From Anaerolineae bacterium (GTDB lineage Bacteria > Chloroflexota > Anaerolineae > Aggregatilineales > Phototrophicaceae), in NCBI GenBank assembly GCA_017303635.1, contig JAFLCG010000003.1, positions 186,001 to 250,000 on the forward strand: DNA of 64,000 nt, in the 5' to 3' direction. Below, piece after piece: positions 47,847-55,667 of this stretch. The first letter of the stretch is position 1, and the number at the start of each line of letters is the position of its first letter. The notes under the pieces are model-generated. The model was not told where the DNA came from, searched no databases, and saw nothing but the letters and a program-made list of their open reading frames with translations. The position numbers and the translations under genes were made by a program.

Positions 47847-47959
47847 TCAGGAGCAATGTGACTGGTATAAGGAGCGGTCGCACAGCCATGCATAGGCATT
47901 AAGCTAACGAAGCCTCTGCCTGTTTGTTGGGGCGCTTAATACGATCAGCGCCCTCTGCC

Positions 47960-47978
47960 AGCCCCTTTAGTGGGCTTG
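47960..47978 (-). repeat. Inverted half copy of the REP-like element
   Basis: On the minus strand CAAGCCCACTAAAGGGGCT, equal to the second hairpin of copies A and C. It lies in opposite orientation, so the cluster contains head-to-tail and inverted units. Confidence 0.75.
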
Positions 47979-47988
47979 ATTAATCGGA

Positions 47989-48010
47989 GCCAGACGTTTT
48001 AACGTCTGGC
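47989..48010. repeat. Perfect 22-base palindrome
   Basis: GCCAGACGTT-TT-AACGTCTGGC. It ends 26 bases before the stop of the leftward nucleoside hydrolase gene and may terminate it as well as being part of the REP cluster. Confidence 0.75.
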
Positions 48011-48035
48011 GGCAACTCATCACTGTCTTTAATCG

Positions 48036-49010
48036 TCACGCCACCGTCTTGTACAACAGCGACTTCCAGCGCGGGATGTCAATTGCCCAGCAGACGCGCA
48101 CCCAGGGCTTGCCCTTCGCCCGGTGGACGGCCCACATCGACCCCGCCAGATCATCCGGGTTGTGGGTCACATCCAGTTGATCGACCACCGTCATGCCGCG
48201 GGTGAAAATGCCCTCGCATTCCACATCCACATAATGCAAGCTGGACTGGGTGCAGATGGTCGGGTCGATGGCAATCGCCATCGCCACCGGGTCAGGCAGG
48301 GGCAGCGCCGGATCACCCAGCCAGGTGCGGTTGGCGCGGATAGCGGAGGCGTTGCAGTCGATGGAGAAGTGCGCCAGCGGCGTGTTGATCTGCTCTTTCA
48401 TGTAGCGCATGTCGGCGTCGCTCAGGTTGGCCTCACCGCGGCAAAGTTCCCAGCCGACCATCTCCACCGGCAGCCCGGACCGGAACACGATCCGCGCCGC
48501 TTCCGGGTCGCACCAGATGTTGAACTCCGCCGCCGGGGTGATGTTGCCCACCGTGCAGGCCGCCCCGCCCATCATCACGCAGCGGCTCACCAGCGGCACA
48601 ATATCCGGCGCTTGCAGCAGGGCCGCCGCCACGTTAGTCAGCGGGCCGAGCGTCACCAGTTCCACGCCGGGGTTGGCGCGGATCAGGCGGATCAGCGCGG
48701 GGACGGCGTGTTCGGCCTCCGGCTGCTGAACGGGGTCGGGATACTTCATCTCGCCCATGCCGTCGCTGCCGTGGAAGAAGTAAGCGCGGTGCGGGTCGCG
48801 GATGAACGGCGTGTCGATGCCGTCGTAGACCGGCGGCGTCTTGCCGCACATCTGCGCGCTGTAGCGGGCGTTGATGCTGGCCTGCTTGACCGGCATATTG
48901 CCCGCCACCACCGTGATGCCAATTACCTCAATATCCGGCGTTTGCAGGGCCATCACGATGGCGACGGCATCGTCTGAGGCGGTATCCGTATCAATAATCA
49001 TCTTCCGCAT
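48036..49010 (-). CDS. Inosine-uridine preferring nucleoside hydrolase
   Basis: A 324-residue enzyme cleaving ribonucleosides to base and ribose. The calcium/ribose motif MIIDTDTASDDAVAIVMAL opens the protein; further family blocks are VTLGPLTNVAAALLQ, MMGGAA, AEFNIWCDPEAARIVF and the late DPVAMAIAIDP. Length is normal for IunH/RihA-type enzymes. ATG 49010 places the DTD motif at the very N-terminus as in the family; a longer frame to 49100 runs through dispersed palindromes and is not credible. With the xanthine phosphoribosyltransferase at the left edge it would serve purine salvage, though they are not linked. Confidence 0.93.
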   Translation of the reverse strand: MRKMIIDTDTASDDAVAIVMALQTPDIEVIGITVVAGNMPVKQASINARYSAQMCGKTPPVYDGIDTPFIRDPHRAYFFHGSDGMGEMKYPDPVQQPEAEHAVPALIRLIRANPGVELVTLGPLTNVAAALLQAPDIVPLVSRCVMMGGAACTVGNITPAAEFNIWCDPEAARIVFRSGLPVEMVGWELCRGEANLSDADMRYMKEQINTPLAHFSIDCNASAIRANRTWLGDPALPLPDPVAMAIAIDPTICTQSSLHYVDVECEGIFTRGMTVVDQLDVTHNPDDLAGSMWAVHRAKGKPWVRVCWAIDIPRWKSLLYKTVA

Positions 49011-49049
49011 GAGAGACACTTCACTTTCTGGATTAAATGAGCATTTTGC

Positions 49050-49106
49050 GGACGTGCCGTTGCGCGTCCCTACATGAGATGCGGGCGCACAGCCGTGCAC
49101 CTCTAC
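49050..49106. repeat. Two adjacent dispersed palindromes upstream of the nucleoside hydrolase
   Basis: The first copy is GGACGTGC-CGTT-GCGCGTCC-CTAC (49050-49073, one G-U pair). The second is GGGCGCAC-AGCC-GTGCACCT-CTAC (49083-49106), with a damaged right arm. Both end in CTAC like the copies at 26014, 32276, 50901 and 53142. Confidence 0.8.
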
Positions 49107-49172
49107 ATTTCATCTGTAATATTACGTAATCATTACCTGTTCTTTTCCTGCATAACAGGTAATCATTGGTTA

Positions 49173-50291
49173 TTATCGCCCCGGACTCAACATCCCTGCC
49201 GACTCCAGCTGCACCTCGAAGACGATCGGCCACAGCTTCCCGGTCAGGTAAAACGTCTCGTCCTCTGGATTCCAGGCAATCCCGTTCAGAACCGCTCCCG
49301 GCTCCAGTTCCTGCCGTTGTTCCACCGTCAACAATTCGCTGCCATCCACCAGACCGGTCACCGTTCCGGTCGCTTTGTCGATCCGCACGATGAAATCTGT
49401 CTGCCAGATATTGGCAAAGACCACGTCATCCACGCATTCCAGTTCGTTCAGCATGGTCACTGGCTGTTCCCAGGCCAGCACCTCGACCGTATCCAGCACC
49501 TCAAACGTCACCGGATCACGCTCGGTCAGGATGTTGCTACCGTCGCTCATCCACAGGCTCTCGCCGTCGTAGCAAATCCCCCAGCCTTCCCCCTCATAAC
49601 TGAAGGTTTCCAGCTTCTCGAACGTCTCCAAATCGTAGACGTAAGCCTCATTCGACTGCCATGTAATCTGGATCAGCCGGTCATCGACTAAGGTCAATCC
49701 CTCGGCAAAGACTGGTGGTGGCACGTCGACCGATTGCAGCACCTCGCCGCTCTCAATCTCGACCTTTCGCAGAGTCGAAAAACCTACCCGGCCCGTGCTT
49801 TCGTAGAAAACGCCTTCATGCAGCAGCAGTCCCTGCGTAAAAGCATTGGTGTCATGTGGATAGGTGTTCAGCACCACTGGCCGCAGCAATTCGATCTGGG
49901 CTACTTCCGGTGTCGCCGTCATATCCGCACCCGGAACCGCGGTTTCAGTCGGACTTTGAGCACTGGCAACCGGTGGTGCCACGATGGTCTGCCACAGGAA
50001 GAAGACCAGCAACCCGACGCCAATTGTCGCCAGCAGATTCCGTGTCCGCCAGGCTACCAGCCCTGCTACCAACCCGGCCATCAAGGTGGCATTCTGCAGG
50101 CTGATATACACCTGGCCCTCCCGCAGCAGCAGCTCCGGCGCAATGATGGCCGCCAGCACCGCCACCGGCACATACTTCAGTGTATTAAACAGTGGTGCAG
50201 GCATCTCCACCCGGCCCAGCAGCGCCATCACGCCCCAACGCGGTAAGAACGTCACCAGCGCCATGCCGGCAATCAGCAGCACTTCATTCAT
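49173..50291 (-). CDS. AzlD-like membrane domain fused to glutaminyl-peptide cyclotransferase
   Basis: A 372-residue protein of two unrelated parts. Residues 1-105 resemble AzlD, the small subunit of branched-chain amino acid exporters (FLPRWGVMALLGRVEMPAPLFNTLKYVPVAVLAAIIAPELL ... LVAWRTRNLL), with four helices. After a linker (about 106-140, Pro/Thr-rich) comes a beta-propeller glutamine cyclotransferase domain (NTYPHDTNAFTQGLLLHEGVFYESTGRVGFSTLRKV, ... NELECVDDVVFANIWQTDFIVRID ... LNGIAWNPEDETFYLTGK). The cyclase would lie outside the membrane and form N-terminal pyroglutamate. No azlC gene adjoins. It follows rskA by 5 bases, so it is part of the sigma-factor operon. Confidence 0.9.
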   Translation of the reverse strand: MNEVLLIAGMALVTFLPRWGVMALLGRVEMPAPLFNTLKYVPVAVLAAIIAPELLLREGQVYISLQNATLMAGLVAGLVAWRTRNLLATIGVGLLVFFLWQTIVAPPVASAQSPTETAVPGADMTATPEVAQIELLRPVVLNTYPHDTNAFTQGLLLHEGVFYESTGRVGFSTLRKVEIESGEVLQSVDVPPPVFAEGLTLVDDRLIQITWQSNEAYVYDLETFEKLETFSYEGEGWGICYDGESLWMSDGSNILTERDPVTFEVLDTVEVLAWEQPVTMLNELECVDDVVFANIWQTDFIVRIDKATGTVTGLVDGSELLTVEQRQELEPGAVLNGIAWNPEDETFYLTGKLWPIVFEVQLESAGMLSPGR

Positions 50292-50296
50292 GGTCT

Positions 50297-51178
50297 TTAG
50301 ATTTCCCCGTGGACAACGGTGGTATCACTGGGCTGCTGGCTACCCGACTCGGGTTCCGTCGTCACTCGCGCCCAGGTGAAGCGGTCAATCGGATGTGACG
50401 AGTTAAAGACAATCGAGCCAATACCCCGGTCGTTCACCCGGAACTGCCCGACGGGCTCCAGATTGTCACTATCCGGTGGTGTCAACCAGAGTTGATACGT
50501 TTCCCCCGGCGGTAATTCCGGGAAGCCCCAGGCGCAGAGCAGCCCGGTTTCGGTTTCCTGATCCCACATCATCAAGGCTGCCGTCCGCGAATCCTCTTCG
50601 CCCGTCCGCAGCCAGACCCAACGCAGGTCATCGGCATTCGGCAGTACAAAAGCCCGCGCCAGTTGATTCAGGTCGGCCGGCAGTAGCGCTGTGATATGGT
50701 CCAACTGCGCTTGAGTCTGGTTGAATCGTACCAGCCAATAGAGGTTCGTCACCAGCAGCAAGGCCGCCGCCAACCCCGCCGCGACTATCCAGGCATTCCG
50801 CCGGGCAGGTGCTTTGGCTACGGATGTTATCAATGGCGTCCCTGCGGTTGGGTAAACATCGGACATGCCGTTGCGTGTGACTACAGGCGTTGGTTGATTT
50901 GCGGACGCCATGAATGGCGTCCCTACAACCTTTGCATCTCCTAGCGCCGCCATCAGACGCGCTTCCAGCCCCGCTGGTGGAGCCATGACCGGTACGCTCG
51001 TCCGCAGGTCATCCTGCAGCAACCGGAACTCAGCTAACTGGGCAGCCGCCTCCGGGCAGCGAGTCAGGTTGGCTTCGACCCACTGTGATTCTTCCGCACT
51101 GGTCAAGCCAAAGGCATAGTCCGGGATCAGCTCGGTGATCGCCGTACAATCTAGGGTTGGTGTGTGTTGACTGCTCAT
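50297..51178 (-). CDS. RskA-type anti-sigma factor
   Basis: A 293-residue membrane protein. The N-terminal anti-sigma domain (ITELIPDYAFGLTSAEESQWVEANLTRCPEAAAQLAEF) covers 1-82. The linker 83-121 is made of three translated palindromic elements. One membrane helix lies at about 125-147 (WIVAAGLAAALLLVTNLYWL). The outside RskA domain ends the protein (MMWDQETETGLLCAWGFPELPPGETYQLWLTPP). It should hold the sigma factor encoded 40 bases upstream at the membrane until proteolysis or redox change frees it. No clear zinc-binding HxxxCxxC is seen. Confidence 0.93.
   Translation of the reverse strand: MSSQHTPTLDCTAITELIPDYAFGLTSAEESQWVEANLTRCPEAAAQLAEFRLLQDDLRTSVPVMAPPAGLEARLMAALGDAKVVGTPFMASANQPTPVVTRNGMSDVYPTAGTPLITSVAKAPARRNAWIVAAGLAAALLLVTNLYWLVRFNQTQAQLDHITALLPADLNQLARAFVLPNADDLRWVWLRTGEEDSRTAALMMWDQETETGLLCAWGFPELPPGETYQLWLTPPDSDNLEPVGQFRVNDRGIGSIVFNSSHPIDRFTWARVTTEPESGSQQPSDTTVVHGEI
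50821..50845. repeat. Diverged in-frame palindromic element 1 in rskA
   Basis: CGGATGTTATCAATGGCGTC then CCTGC; it matches the glyQS copy (32277 onward) at 21 of 25 positions. Minus-strand translation is AGTPLITSV, aligned with VGTPFIASA of the less diverged copies. Confidence 0.75.
50859..50884. repeat. Diverged in-frame palindromic element 2 in rskA
   Basis: GGACATGCCGTTGCGTGTGA then CTAC, related to the intergenic copy at 49050 (GGACGTGCCGTTGCGCGTCC then CTAC) with about five changes. It is translated as VVTRNGMSD in the same relative frame. Confidence 0.75.
50901..50930. repeat. In-frame palindromic element 3 in rskA
   Basis: GGACGCC-ATGAAT-GGCGTCC then CTACAACC; 29 of 30 bases are identical to the glyQS copy at 32276-32305. 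Minus-strand translation is VVGTPFMASA, at residues about 83-92. Confidence 0.92.
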
Positions 51179-51218
51179 ACTGGTTTGCCGTTTACGTCAC
51201 AACTCATACAACACAAGT

Positions 51219-51791
51219 CTACGATGAATACGGTAAAGTTTGCCGCGTAGATTGCAACCACAATTCACGCAGGCGCTGCAAGCCACTCCGCAGCCGGGTC
51301 TTAACGGTGCCCAGCGGCAGGCGGGTTTCCTCGGCAATATCGGCATGGGTCATCCCCTGGAAGAAGGCCAGGTCAATCAAGGCGGATTCATGCTCCGGCA
51401 ATTGCCCGACTAACATTCGCAGCAGCGTGCCTTCCTGCCACATCGAGTCCCCATGTAAGGCTGGTGCACCGTCATCCAACTCGTCAATCGAGTCCGGCAA
51501 GACGTTGGGTTGACGGCGCTCCTGACGGATACGATCTACTGCCGTGAAATGGGAAATGGTCAGCAGCCAGCTTTTGAGCTTGCCTTTGGCCGGGTCCCAA
51601 CTGGCTTTCTGCTGCCAGACTTTCAGAAAGGTGTCCTGGGTAACTTCTTCCGCCAGGGTCCCATTTTGCAGGATGCGATAGGCAAGGCTGTAGACCGCTG
51701 CCCCGTATTCCCGGTAGAGCAATTGAAACGCCCGCTGATCCTGCGCGGCGATCTGCTTCATCACAACGATGTCATCAAATGCAGTAGCCAT
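51219..51791 (-). CDS. ECF RNA polymerase sigma factor (SigK-like)
   Basis: A 190-residue sigma-70 family factor. Region 2 is AFQLLYREYGAAVYSLAYRILQNGTLAEEVTQDTFLKVWQQ, region 4 is LIDLAFFQGMTHADIAEETRLPLGTVKTRLRSGLQRLREL. ATG 51791 is chosen because GGAGT lies 5 bases upstream; longer frames to 52214 run through the divergent gene's promoter and coding region. The ribosome site can pair with an ACTCC six bases before it, forming a small hairpin. It is the first gene of the sigma / anti-sigma / AzlD-cyclase operon; such factors usually activate their own operon and nearby exported-protein genes such as the one at 51934. Confidence 0.94.
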   Translation of the reverse strand: MATAFDDIVVMKQIAAQDQRAFQLLYREYGAAVYSLAYRILQNGTLAEEVTQDTFLKVWQQKASWDPAKGKLKSWLLTISHFTAVDRIRQERRQPNVLPDSIDELDDGAPALHGDSMWQEGTLLRMLVGQLPEHESALIDLAFFQGMTHADIAEETRLPLGTVKTRLRSGLQRLRELWLQSTRQTLPYSS

Positions 51792-51933
51792 AGTTACTCC
51801 GTAAAGGAGTCTATCAGCAGGGCAATCGGGATGCAAAATGAAACTGATCCAATCCAAACGCACCAATCTGAACGATAGGGGTATCAGAGGGTAGTTACTC
51901 TCAACATCAAAATGGTATTCCGTTGGAGGGATC

Positions 51934-53007
51934 ATGTTGAAAAGCCGTATTCTTTTACTCCTTGGGTTGATCGCGCTGTTGGTGATGGGCGCTGCGGTAC
52001 AGGCGCAGGATGCCCCGACCGTTGGGCTGGCGATGTCTGAGGAATTGGGGCCGTATCTGGTCGGGCCGAATGGCATGACCCTATACAGCTTTACACCAGA
52101 CCCGCTGAACACCTCGGTCTGTGAAGGCCGCTGCCTGGAAGCCTGGCCCGCGCTGACGGTCGAAAGCGCCGACCAGTTGACCCTGGGTGAAGGCATCCCC
52201 GGCACACTCAGCACCTTTGAGCGTTCGGATGGTACCCTCCAGGTCGCCTATAACGGCATTGCCCTCTACTACTGGTTCCGTGATGAAGCTGTTGGTGACA
52301 CCACTGGTCACTATGTGGGCCGCGTCTGGTGGATCGTTCCCCCGGCGACGGTTTACGCCCAGCGCCTAGCGGATGTGGGTAACGTGCTGGTCGGGCCGAG
52401 CGGCATGACCCTGTACATGTTCACCAATGATACCGATGGCAGCAGCGTGTGCTACGATCAGTGCGCCACCAATTGGCCGCCGCTGCTGGTCGACAGCGCC
52501 GATGCGATCATCCCGGGTGTGAACCTGCCCGGCACCATTGGCACCACCGAACGGACGGACGGCACCCTGCAGGTGACCTACAACAATATGCCGCTGTACT
52601 ACTGGAAAGACGATGTCGCGATTGGTGATGCCACGGGCGAAGGTGTCGGCGATGTGTGGTACACCGTCGCGCCGGAAACCGTTGCCCTCGGCAACACGGC
52701 TGAACTGGGCGACTTCCTGGTGGATTCGAGCGGCCTGACCCTGTATATGTTCAAGAATGATGCTGAAGGCGTGAGCAACTGCACGGGTGAATGCCTGGAG
52801 AACTGGCCGGCCTTCCCGCTGCGTGGTGCTGACAAGCTGGTCGCCGCTGCCGGTATCGAAGGCGAACTCGGTACGATCACCCGCGATGATGGCAGCGTTC
52901 AGGTGACCTACAACGGAATGCCGCTGTACTACTGGAAAGACGACCGCGCTCCTGGCGAAACTCTCGGTCAGGGCCTGGGCGATGTCTGGTATGTAGTCGC
53001 CCCGTAG
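51934..53007 (+). CDS. Secreted protein with three Lipoprotein_15 (COG4315-type) repeats
   Basis: A 357-residue exported protein. The signal peptide MLKSRILLLLGLIALLVMGAAVQAQ is followed by three units of about 105 residues, each of the form LGPYLVGPNGMTLYSFTPD ... C.G.CLEAWPAL ... DGTLQVAYNGIALYYW..D...GD..G......WW.V.P. This is the 'secreted repeat of unknown function' family. Each unit has a Cys pair (CEGRC, CYDQC, CTGEC), so a disulfide or metal site per unit is likely. Lack of a lipobox Cys suggests free secretion. GGAGGG precedes ATG 51934. Divergence from the SigK/RskA operon suggests control by it, as SigK regulates secreted antigens in mycobacteria. Confidence 0.93.
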   Translation: MLKSRILLLLGLIALLVMGAAVQAQDAPTVGLAMSEELGPYLVGPNGMTLYSFTPDPLNTSVCEGRCLEAWPALTVESADQLTLGEGIPGTLSTFERSDGTLQVAYNGIALYYWFRDEAVGDTTGHYVGRVWWIVPPATVYAQRLADVGNVLVGPSGMTLYMFTNDTDGSSVCYDQCATNWPPLLVDSADAIIPGVNLPGTIGTTERTDGTLQVTYNNMPLYYWKDDVAIGDATGEGVGDVWYTVAPETVALGNTAELGDFLVDSSGLTLYMFKNDAEGVSNCTGECLENWPAFPLRGADKLVAAAGIEGELGTITRDDGSVQVTYNGMPLYYWKDDRAPGETLGQGLGDVWYVVAP

Positions 53008-53018
53008 CAATCTTGAAG

Positions 53019-53047
53019 GTAGGAGTGACCCGGCGGGTCGCCCCTAC
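53019..53047. repeat. Dispersed palindrome GTAGG...CCTAC
   Basis: GTAGGAGTGACCC, centre GGC, GGGTCGCCCCTAC, with GTAG and CTAC at the two feet. It belongs by form to the dispersed palindromes of this window. Confidence 0.65.
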
Positions 53048-53064
53048 TAACCGTGTTGTACAGG

Positions 53065-53099
53065 AGAGGCGATCCATGAGGGTCGCCTCTTTGATTTTC
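53065..53099 (+). terminator. Terminator after the secreted repeat protein
   Basis: AGAGGCGATCC (53065-53075), loop ATGA, GGGTCGCCTCT (53080-53090; one G-U pair), then TTGATTTTC. It is 58 bases past the stop. Confidence 0.85.
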
Positions 53100-53141
53100 A
53101 GGCCTAATGGATAAACCAAAACGAACACGCCTAATTCAGAC

Positions 53142-53165
53142 GGGCGCACAGCCGTGCGCCCCTAC
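53142..53165. repeat. Dispersed palindrome GGGCGCAC...GTGCGCCC-CTAC
   Basis: GGGCGCAC (53142-53149), loop AGCC, GTGCGCCC (53154-53161), CTAC. The loop and arms equal those of the damaged copy at 49083, and the arms equal those at 20809. Confidence 0.85.
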
Positions 53166-53210
53166 ACGAAATTCGGCGGATTCTAATTTGGTTGTCCATA
53201 AGCCTCTTCT

Positions 53211-53249
53211 GGCTGTCCCAGTCCTGTTCACATCCTGTCCGTATCCTGT
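53211..53249 (+). promoter_or_regulatory. TCCTGT direct repeats with 11-base period, candidate response-regulator site
   Basis: TCCTGT occurs at 53222, 53233 and 53244, preceded by the partial copy GGCTGT at 53211. The 11-base period puts each on the same helix face, the arrangement bound by OmpR/PhoB-family regulators, and such a regulator is encoded at 53412. The distance to the gene (about 160 bases) requires a promoter in between, which I could not place with confidence; TATTAT near 53313 is a candidate -10. Confidence 0.5.
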
Positions 53250-53411
53250 GGATGCGCTCCTCACGGTTGGCTCAGGCTGGGTGCCGGGTGCTAATCCACG
53301 TCTAACTAATGACGAGTATTATGAGAGGTACTATTGTAGGTATTCTACAGCGCGGTAGGGTGGGTTTCTCCCGCTACCGATTGGGATTTCAGCGAAAGGA
53401 GAGGGATTACC

Positions 53412-54095
53412 ATGCCCTCGGAACGCATTCTGGTGATCGAAGATGAAGCGCGTATCGCGCAGTTCATCGAGCGTGGCTTGATCTACGAGGGCTACCGCGT
53501 GAGTGTTGCCCGGGATGGGCAGACCGGGCTAATGATCGCCCGCGATAATCCGCCTGATCTGGTCATTCTGGACTGGATGCTGCCAGGATTAGATGGATTG
53601 GAAGTCTGTAAGCGCCTGCGGGCCGCCAGCAGCTTGCCGATCCTCATGTTGACTGCCAAGGACGACATCAAGGATCGGGTCACCGGTTTAGACGCCGGGG
53701 CAGATGATTACCTGGTGAAACCCTTCTCAGTCGATGAACTGATGGCGCGAGTACGGGCGCTCTTCCGCCGCAGCGAGCCCCAGTCACGCCCGGAAATCCT
53801 GCGTTTCGCTGATCTCACCCTGGATACTGGCACGCACCGGGCATACCGGGGCGAACGTCCGATTGACCTGACCGCCAAAGAGTATGAACTCCTTGAACTG
53901 TTCATGCGGAACCCGCGCCAGGTGTTGACCCGCGATGTCATCTTTGACCGCGTCTGGGGCTATGACTTCGGCGGTGAAAGCAACATCATCGAGGTCTACG
54001 TGCGTTACCTGCGTCAGAAGACGGAGACAGAAAGCGCTGCGCGCCTGATCCATACGGTGCGCGGTGTCGGCTACGTCCTGCGCGAAGAAGAATAA
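53412..54095 (+). CDS. OmpR-family response regulator
   Basis: A 227-residue regulator. The receiver (1-118) has the acidic pair in [11 protein letters not shown], phospho-acceptor Asp in [15 protein letters not shown] (near residue 54), Thr in MLTAKDD and Lys in YLVKPFS. The DNA-binding winged helix (about 130-225) contains the family marks [34 protein letters not shown] and [20 protein letters not shown] precedes ATG 53412. It is 55 bases upstream of its kinase. The 11-base repeats at 53211 may be its own binding site. Confidence 0.95.
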   Translation: MPSERILVIEDEARIAQFIERGLIYEGYRVSVARDGQTGLMIARDNPPDLVILDWMLPGLDGLEVCKRLRAASSLPILMLTAKDDIKDRVTGLDAGADDYLVKPFSVDELMARVRALFRRSEPQSRPEILRFADLTLDTGTHRAYRGERPIDLTAKEYELLELFMRNPRQVLTRDVIFDRVWGYDFGGESNIIEVYVRYLRQKTETESAARLIHTVRGVGYVLREEE

Positions 54096-54150
54096 AACGC
54101 TGTGCGGTCAGGAAGAATCTACTACCTGACCGTCTGCGTGAGTACCTGGC

Positions 54151-55662
54151 ATGAGCATCCGTAAAAAGCTGACCCTGCTCTATTCCTCCCTGGTGGCACT
54201 GACCTTGCTGGTCCTGGGCATCTTTGCCTTTGTGGTCATCCGCGCCAGTTGGATTGATTCGCTGGACGCCGCCCTGCAGGAAGAGGCGCGCAAGGTGATT
54301 GACCACAGCCAGGTCTATCCGGTGCGGGAATTCGGTCAGATTGTGCGCTGGGAAGTCTTTCTGCCACCGCCGGACATCTTCCGGGCATCCGGCGTGATGG
54401 TTCAAGCCTGGCGCATCGATGGCGAGCAGCACGAACTCCGGGCTGAATCCACCAATCTGGGGGATTACCGTCATGCGTTGGATGCCAATATGCTGGGCAG
54501 CACGTCCCCAGTTCAGAGCAGCGTGCGGGTAGAAGGGGTCGAACTCCGCGTCCTGACAGTGCCGATCAATCCCCAAGGTGAGGGAACTCTGTGGGGTAAT
54601 ATTCAGGTGGCAGCCTCTATGGAGACGCTCAACGGCGCGACCAATAAGCTGGCCCTGATTATGATCGTCGGGAGCATGGCCTCGGTGTTGGCGTCCTTCA
54701 TCCTGGGGCTACTGCTCTCCGGGCAGGCACTCCAACCCATCGGCGCGCTGACGGCAGCAGCCGCCAACATCTCCACGGCTAAAGACCTGAAGAACCGGCT
54801 GGAATGGAACGGCACCAAAGACGAACTCGGTCAACTGGTCGATGTCTTCAACGGCATGATGAACCGAATCGAGCATCTCTTTGGGGCGCAGCAGCGCCTG
54901 GTTGCGGATGTCAGTCATGAACTCCGCACTCCTTTGACCACTATCCGGGGCAATCTGGATCTGGTCAAGCGCTATGGCATGGATGACGCCTGCATGGAGT
55001 CCATCCAGAGCGAAGTGGAGCGCATGAACCGCATGGTCGAAGACCTGCTCACGCTGGCACGGGCTGATTACGGCAGCTTGCAGATCGACCTGATGGATAC
55101 CGACCTGGATGCTGTTGTCACCGATGTCTACAAAAAGGCGCTGGTGTTGGTCAAAGACCGCGATCTGACCATCAAGCTGGCGGTCTACGACACGGTTCGC
55201 ATCCAGGGCAACAGTGACCGCCTACAGCAACTGCTCTTCAACCTGGTGCATAACGCTATCAAGTTTACGCCAGATGGCGGCACGATCACGCTGGGACTCA
55301 AGCGGGAAAGTGACACCTGCGCCCTGCTCACCGTCAGCGATAGTGGCATTGGCATCGACTCGAAAGATGTGGAGCATATCTTCGAGCGCTTTTATCAGGC
55401 AGACCCGGCGCGCTTCCGACCCAATGGGGCTGAAGGTGCCGGTCTGGGACTGGCTATCGCCCGCTGGATTGCCGAAGCTCATCATGGCACGATCACCGTG
55501 GAAAGCGAACCTGGCAAGGGCAGCACCTTCATCGTCCGCCTACCGACGCTGGAACCAGCCGCACACCTGGCTACGGGGGAACACGCCCCGATGACGGTTC
55601 CCTCGATCATTATCCCCAAGTGGATGCGCCGTCAGGGCAAGCAGGTCATCAGCGGCAAGTAA
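54151..55662 (+). CDS. Sensor histidine kinase partner of the OmpR regulator
   Basis: A 503-residue kinase. Membrane helix one lies at about 12-34, a periplasmic sensor of about 135 residues follows, then helix two at about 170-192 and a HAMP linker (LSGQALQPIGALTAAAANISTAKDL). HisKA has the phospho-His in ADVSHELRTPLTTIRGNLDL. The ATPase domain shows NLVHNAIKFTPDGG (N box), VSDSGIGID (G1), FERFYQ (F box) and GAGLGLAIARWI (G2). It ends with a 40-residue tail ending KQVISGK. The stop is 5 bases from the convergent binding-protein gene. Confidence 0.95.
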   Translation: MSIRKKLTLLYSSLVALTLLVLGIFAFVVIRASWIDSLDAALQEEARKVIDHSQVYPVREFGQIVRWEVFLPPPDIFRASGVMVQAWRIDGEQHELRAESTNLGDYRHALDANMLGSTSPVQSSVRVEGVELRVLTVPINPQGEGTLWGNIQVAASMETLNGATNKLALIMIVGSMASVLASFILGLLLSGQALQPIGALTAAAANISTAKDLKNRLEWNGTKDELGQLVDVFNGMMNRIEHLFGAQQRLVADVSHELRTPLTTIRGNLDLVKRYGMDDACMESIQSEVERMNRMVEDLLTLARADYGSLQIDLMDTDLDAVVTDVYKKALVLVKDRDLTIKLAVYDTVRIQGNSDRLQQLLFNLVHNAIKFTPDGGTITLGLKRESDTCALLTVSDSGIGIDSKDVEHIFERFYQADPARFRPNGAEGAGLGLAIARWIAEAHHGTITVESEPGKGSTFIVRLPTLEPAAHLATGEHAPMTVPSIIIPKWMRRQGKQVISGK

Positions 55663-55667
55663 TGACC

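Larger units (their letters stand above)
47700..48035. other. REP cluster spacer without a gene
   Basis: Between copy B and the nucleoside hydrolase stop I see no protein gene, only copy C, the inverted half copy at 47960 and the palindrome at 47989. Confidence 0.6.

Noticed and set aside
49011..49100. N-terminal extension of the nucleoside hydrolase
   Set aside because: The DTD metal motif belongs at the very N-terminus, and the extension runs through two intergenic palindromes. It was considered as another in-frame insertion but lacks the VVGTPF frame.
51792..52214. N-terminal extension of the sigma factor frame
   Set aside because: It would overlap the promoter, ribosome site and signal-peptide coding part of the divergent secreted protein; GGAGT before ATG 51791 fits the ECF family length.
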